Assembly (NCBI GenBank): GCA_922989275.2 | Contig: OV277859.1 | Location: 84,378,198-84,442,197 of the forward strand | Length of the DNA stretch: 64,000 nucleotides | From: Gari tellinella | Taxonomy: Eukaryota; Mollusca; Bivalvia; Cardiida; Psammobiidae | Direction: 5' to 3' | Part shown: piece after piece, positions 54,201 to 60,200 of the stretch | Position numbering within the stretch: position 1 is the stretch's first letter | How the letters are laid out: every line of letters begins with the position of its first letter | Notes under the pieces: model-generated | Database searches by the model: none | Told to the model about the DNA's origin: nothing | Seen by the model: only the letters and a program-made list of their open reading frames with translations | Position numbers and translations under genes: made by a program

Positions 54201-57200
54201 TATTGCAAGTCGTATCCTAGGGCTGATGGCTTTCAAGAAGCTCTGCGAACAACTGTCAAAGTTTCAAACTTTCTGGACGCCTCTGGATTTGCTATCATTA
54301 TTTCATTCATCAGTGTCTCATATTGGACATGGAGCTGTCGTCTATGAAGCCAGTCTCTCACCGACCATCTCCTCTCTTTCCTCTTTCTACTTAATTTATT
54401 TAGTTCCAACACGAAACCAATAGTTTCTAGAGCATCTCTGGAAATTGAAATCAACACCAACAACAGACCCTGTCACCTATTATTCATTATTGCGTCCACT
54501 AACTTATCTGAAAAGTGTTCCTGACATTGTTTGACATTCATAATTATCTTCTGTCTAAAATCCTAAAACATAAAAATTGAGATACACAAAAAAAACTACA
54601 AATTGTAATATGAACGGATGATTCTAATGAGTAATCACAGCATAGAAATAAGAATGTCGATGTTGCCTTTTTAGATATCTTACGGCGTCACAAATGCACC
54701 CATATTTCGCAAGAATGGCCTTCCCCTGTTTTGATGAACCCGCAATGAAGGCCGTGTTTGACATCACAATATACAGAAAAGATGGTCAGGTGGCAATATC
54801 CAACATGCCGGTTATGAAAACTGAAAACAGGTTAGTAATTGATTAGTCACAACTTCGACTCAGATATAGCCTTCATATAAATTATTTTTAGTATCATATA
54901 AAAAATATAAATATATATTTAAACATTCTTGACACGCTTTCTTTTTACAAAAGAAGTGGATCACGTAATAAGAAAATAAGAGTACAGCGCTTCCTCTCTA
55001 CAACGACACCCAATGGGAGACACGCCTTGAGTCCGTTGTTCGGAGGGCGTCGTTATAGCGAGGGAAATTGGTCAACATTTGCGAATAGCTTGAATCCAGA
55101 TCAGACGACGCGTAACGCGGCGTCTGATCTGGATTCAGGCCGTTTGTCACTCATCATTAAGCTTTTTCTGTCAAAATTATCATTATATAACTATTAGAAG
55201 AACAGCAGACGATAATTGTAAGCAGATATTACTGCAGCAGTGAGTTGGTTAGAAATAAATGCTTTTTGTGGGACCAGCGACAAGGGTCGTTGTAAGGGTG
55301 AATCGTTGTTGGGATGGCCGTTGCAGAGAGGGAGCGCTGTATTTGCACTACAATACAGTGTTGATGAAGTCTAGCCGTAAGTCCATGAAACATAGTAGTG
55401 TAGTCGCTGATGAGTGTCAAACTGTGTTAACCCTTTACCTAATAGTCTATTTTTAGAATTGAAGATAGGTGACAAGAACTTAAAGCAGGTTGAAAGTAAA
55501 GCAGAATGCGCCTTAAGGCGCATTCTGCTTTTCTTTTAGCCTGCTTTAAGCTATCATTTGCTAGAATATGGAAAACTTTCCCTATGATATATATTCTTGA
55601 CTGATTAAATTGGAAGTTTTCTTCAGCGGAGGAATACATCATATTTGCTAAAAGGCGTTTCTATGGGGGAAAGGTTTAACACAAACTGGTTACTGCTGTT
55701 CCATATTACAGTTCCGATGGATGGATCCATGAAACATTCCAACAGACTCCAGTGATGTCACCATATCTTGTGGTTGTGATCGTTGCCCAGCTAACCAGTA
55801 CGAGCGCGATGTATGACAACCGGTTCCCGGTACGTGAAACGTTACATGTGTTGTCAATAGTGTATAAACTAGTACAAGTATAATTATACCTTTACCATGA
55901 GTTTGTTTCCCCTGTGCCATCTCCTTCAATATTATCTGCAATATCGTTTCAAAGTAAACTTTGAGGCAAAATGACTGACGAGCTTTCGATACGAGTGTCA
56001 AATAGTTTGGATTGGATCCAGATCAGACCCCGCGTGACACAGCGTCTGATCAGGATCCAAACAGTTTGCAAAGTCGACTTCGGCTATCACGTGACTTTGA
56101 GTCATTATTTGAGAGATGGCCGCCGCTGTTTGATGAGAATGACATTTTTACACTGTGTGTGAGGGGTCCGTTTTACTAAACTACTTACGCAAAACTTTTG
56201 CGTAAGTAAAGATCGTTTAAAGTCCCATTGTGTTTTCAGACCTTTTTTAATGTCTGAAATACAATAACGTTTAATAATAATGTTTGAACATTCTTATGGG
56301 CCAAACTGATCTATGAAATGATGAAGACGGACCTAAATCACCAAAAAGGGCGATTTAAAATCATAACAAACCGAAAATAGAACGGCTGACATAAACATTA
56401 CTACACGGCTTAGTGTCACGTGATACAGCCGAGATCAACTTCACAGTTAAAGCCAGAATGTCAGCCAAATGTATGTTTAAATCGCGCAATTTCTTATATA
56501 AGAACATTTTCTATGTATTAAAACTAAGCGAAATCCATTGTCAGGTGCCTGAAACATGCCCCCCTTTCTTTAAGGACCATACATAAACGTGCCGATTCCT
56601 TATCGAGATGGTTGGGAAAATAAGCTTTTTGTTTACATAACAAATCTTCGTGTCGGCTTCCGAGAGTTTCCGCAAGGTCGAATAAGAGTCACGAGCAGAA
56701 TAGTTCATAACCATTAAGGTAACGGTGGAGAAACCGTTATTCTTTCCCGTTTAAACGCAAACGAAACGCAAACGCATCGCAATAATACGCATAAATGGAC
56801 AACCTTTAGACAATTCTGACCATTCTTGTTAGTCTGAGTGGCAAACAGTTTACCCGGCGTCTGATCTGCTCCAAACTGTTTGCAATTGAAATCATGATTT
56901 TAGCGTTAACGCGTTTATTGGGAAAGAATAACATTTTCTCCACTGTAAGCAAGGTAACATTGACTACATCGTCGTCTTGAGATAAGTATGGTTCCCGTTC
57001 AGCACGAGACCGCTGCGCTAACTTTACTGCGATATTTTATTCTCTCCCAATAAACGCATTTGTATACAAAACTATTATTTACATTGCAAACAGATTGGAG
57101 CCAGGTCAGACGCCGGGTAACCCGGCGTTTGATCAGGCTCCAACCTATTTGCTACTCATATTAAAAAATAATAGTTAAAACTTCTAAAAGTAAATTTCCA

Positions 57201-60200
57201 CAATTACGTGCAATGCGTTTGCGTTTAAACGGGAAAGAAAATGCATTCTCTACTGTATACTGCGCACAATAAACACAGCTATCAATGTTTCTTGCTGGAT
57301 GTAGGGAGTACTCACCCCTTTTAATGTTTTAGAATGTTCCAATCTAAAAATAACTCCGACAGGTCATAAGAAAACATCTTTACCGGGCGCAAGACGAACG
57401 AACTCGGAAAATCTCCGTCGTTGATCGGATGTCAACAAACCGATTTAAAAGTCGACCTTTTTCCATCAAATTCATGTGTTTGTCAGATTTATTGCCTCCA
57501 TAATCATCGCAGATTACTTCTTTTTATATGTTTAGATTACGTATCTGCCTGAATATTCAGGTTGAAAAAATGCGCTATTCTGGCCTACATACTGCCTTTA
57601 ACTCATTGGTTAACCCTGTGCCTGCTGGTCGAAACTTTACGGAGTTTACAAACTGTTTGAATCTAGAACAGACGCCGCGTAACGCGGCGTCTTATCTGGA
57701 TCCAAATTTTTTGACAATCGTCTTAAGGTTTGTTTAATTAAAACAATGCATAAATCTAAACTAAACAAATTTTGCACATGGCAATTTCAAAACAGACGTC
57801 TGCAGAATAAGGGTTAACCACTTCATTGAATTTACAGAGTTGTCCTTCTTTCCGTTCGCAAGGTCAAATTAATGGATGTTACATCCATAAATTAAAAAAA
57901 TAAATAAAAAGCAAATTTCTTAGATAAAGCCGCTTTTTGTGAAAGAATCACGTCCCATGTAGTTCTAATGGGATCCCAAACAACAGTTTTATGCAGGTTT
58001 CCCAAAAACACAATGCGGCTTTAACTCTTATTTTTCGACATAAACGTTTGCAAACAGCAAATAGCCAGATCAGAGGAAGCGTTAAAAGCGCGTCCTCTGA
58101 TCTGGCTATTTGCTGTTTGTAACAAGTGATAATGAAAATATAAATTAACATTTAAAATTTGTAGTTTAGTAAAACGGGCCCCAGGTGTACATCTTCAGAC
58201 GTTAGGATTTTAGCTTCTGTAGATCTACAATATGGGGTTTCACAGTGTTCCTAAGGTGCTGAATTGAATTGAGACATATGCTCTTTAAATCTTGTTGCGA
58301 ACGGTCTCCTTATTAAGGTCCTAGTCTGGTATCACGTGACGAATCAAGGTGACGTCACACCTACTGACTTATTATCAGTATGTTAATGAAGGCTTTGTCA
58401 TAAGGCCAAACTATCCATTCAAAATATAAAAGCGTTGCTCTGAGTCAGTGGTTTAAACTGAGAGTATGGACAAAAAAAATACTTGTATATCTTATTGTAT
58501 TGCGTTTACATCGCACTGTGAAGTATTTTTGGTGTTTAAAGACTTTTCCTCAGTCCATAGAGAGAGTCCCTCCCCATTGTTCTGGAGGTGTCAATGTTAC
58601 TGTCAAATCACGTGCATTACAATCTTAATTTACCTACTGATGTCCAGATTATACTCATGCTCTAGTGATTTTCAATGGTTATCATTAACCAAACTATCAA
58701 ATATAAAGGTATAGTCAAACAACTAGGTCTGACGTGTCAAAGGTCAGCCGAGTCCATTCTTTAGGGATAACAGCATTCCGCATGTTCTCGGATCATTTTT
58801 AAACAGTCGAGTTTAGTATATTAGATACAAATGAAGGCGGAATTGTTGTCAGCAGTTTAGCGCAGTAGATAAAGTGTAGATACGCAGAGTGCATTGTGAT
58901 AATAGTATTTTTGTTCAGCGTGGGTTCGAATCCTGCGTCAACCTCAAACTTTTTTTAAATCTAGTATGAATAGTAAAAGTAAAGAAAAGCATTATCTTAT
59001 TTCATACTGTATTATACTTACTGTTTATGCACACATTCTTCAATGTTGGGGAAGGGGTGCATTAGTTTGAGCTCGAGTCCTATATTAGCCATATTTTCAA
59101 AAACAAAGGGATGATAAAATATAAATATCAATACACGTTTTAGTTGTTTTCCTCAGGGGGTTTTCCGCATTCCTTTAATGCAATGTAATTATAGAATCCT
59201 TAATATTATTTTAGCCAAAAAAATTATTTTAGGCTGATGCAAGACTCGAACCCGCGCTTGATAAAATGTTTCCCGATTATGCTTCCTTTTAGCCCTACGT
59301 CTTATCAACGACGCTATGTTTCCGATAACTAATTCGTTTATTGTTTGTACAAATAACTAAAACTTTTCTTTTAAAAATTGCCACGAGGATATCCGAAATG
59401 CTGATCTCCCTTATAAATGGACTCGGCGACCCCGTGACACGTCTAACCTAGTTGTTTGACTATAGAGTCTCACATAAGACGATTCAATGGTTCAATATGC
59501 ACAAGACCCATGCCTTGTGCAAGGAAATTGACAGGAAATAATCTGGCAAGGCGTTATGACCAAAAGGTCGTCAGGAGATGTCTTTAAAGACATTACTTGA
59601 CCTAGCTTGGGTGGTTACACCTAGTCGGTTAAATATTGTGCAACCCATGCTTCGAACGGTTGTTTTGTCTGTGCAAAAACAGTTTCAGGTTAGCCCCGTA
59701 CCTTTAAACTGATAGTTTGGTTAGTAAAATATACTGTAAAACCCATTGAATGTGAGTATTTCAGGGCCTCTATAGAAAACTTGAGATTGCTGACATCGGC
59801 TGTGCGCACATTTCTCATTCCTTACAGTTACTTTCACGCCTAGTGAGAACAATGGGGGATCAATGAATGGATTTTGGTAATGTCTTTAAACGGGAAAGCA
59901 CAACGTTTATTGTTGTCTTTACACGCGTTTTGATAGAGTTATTTCACCCTGTGTAGTTATAAATTTTTAGATGTCGATATGGACCCATGAAACCCAGGCT
60001 GCCAGCAGGGAATTCGCCCTCAATATAACGCTGACGTTGATGAAGCATTTTGAAAACTACTTCGGTATTAACTTCGGTCTGCCTAAACTAGGTATGTGTT
60101 TGTCTGTAACAGTCGTTTATAACGGCGAGATATTAAAGCAAGAAACCCTTTACTCAAATTTGATTTGATTTGTTTTGATTTTACATCGCTTTCAACAGTA

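Larger units (their letters stand above)
56163..58182. mobile_element. Possible 2-kb element with TIR ggggtccgttttactaaactac
   Basis: ggggtccgttttactaaact at 56163 is inverted as gtagtttagtaaaacgggcc cc at 58161-58182 (one mismatch over about 22 bp). The left end is followed by a 25-bp palindrome, acttacgcaaaacttttgcgtaagt type (56184-56208). Contains two family A MITEs and two core hairpins; no transposase seen. Confidence 0.6.
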
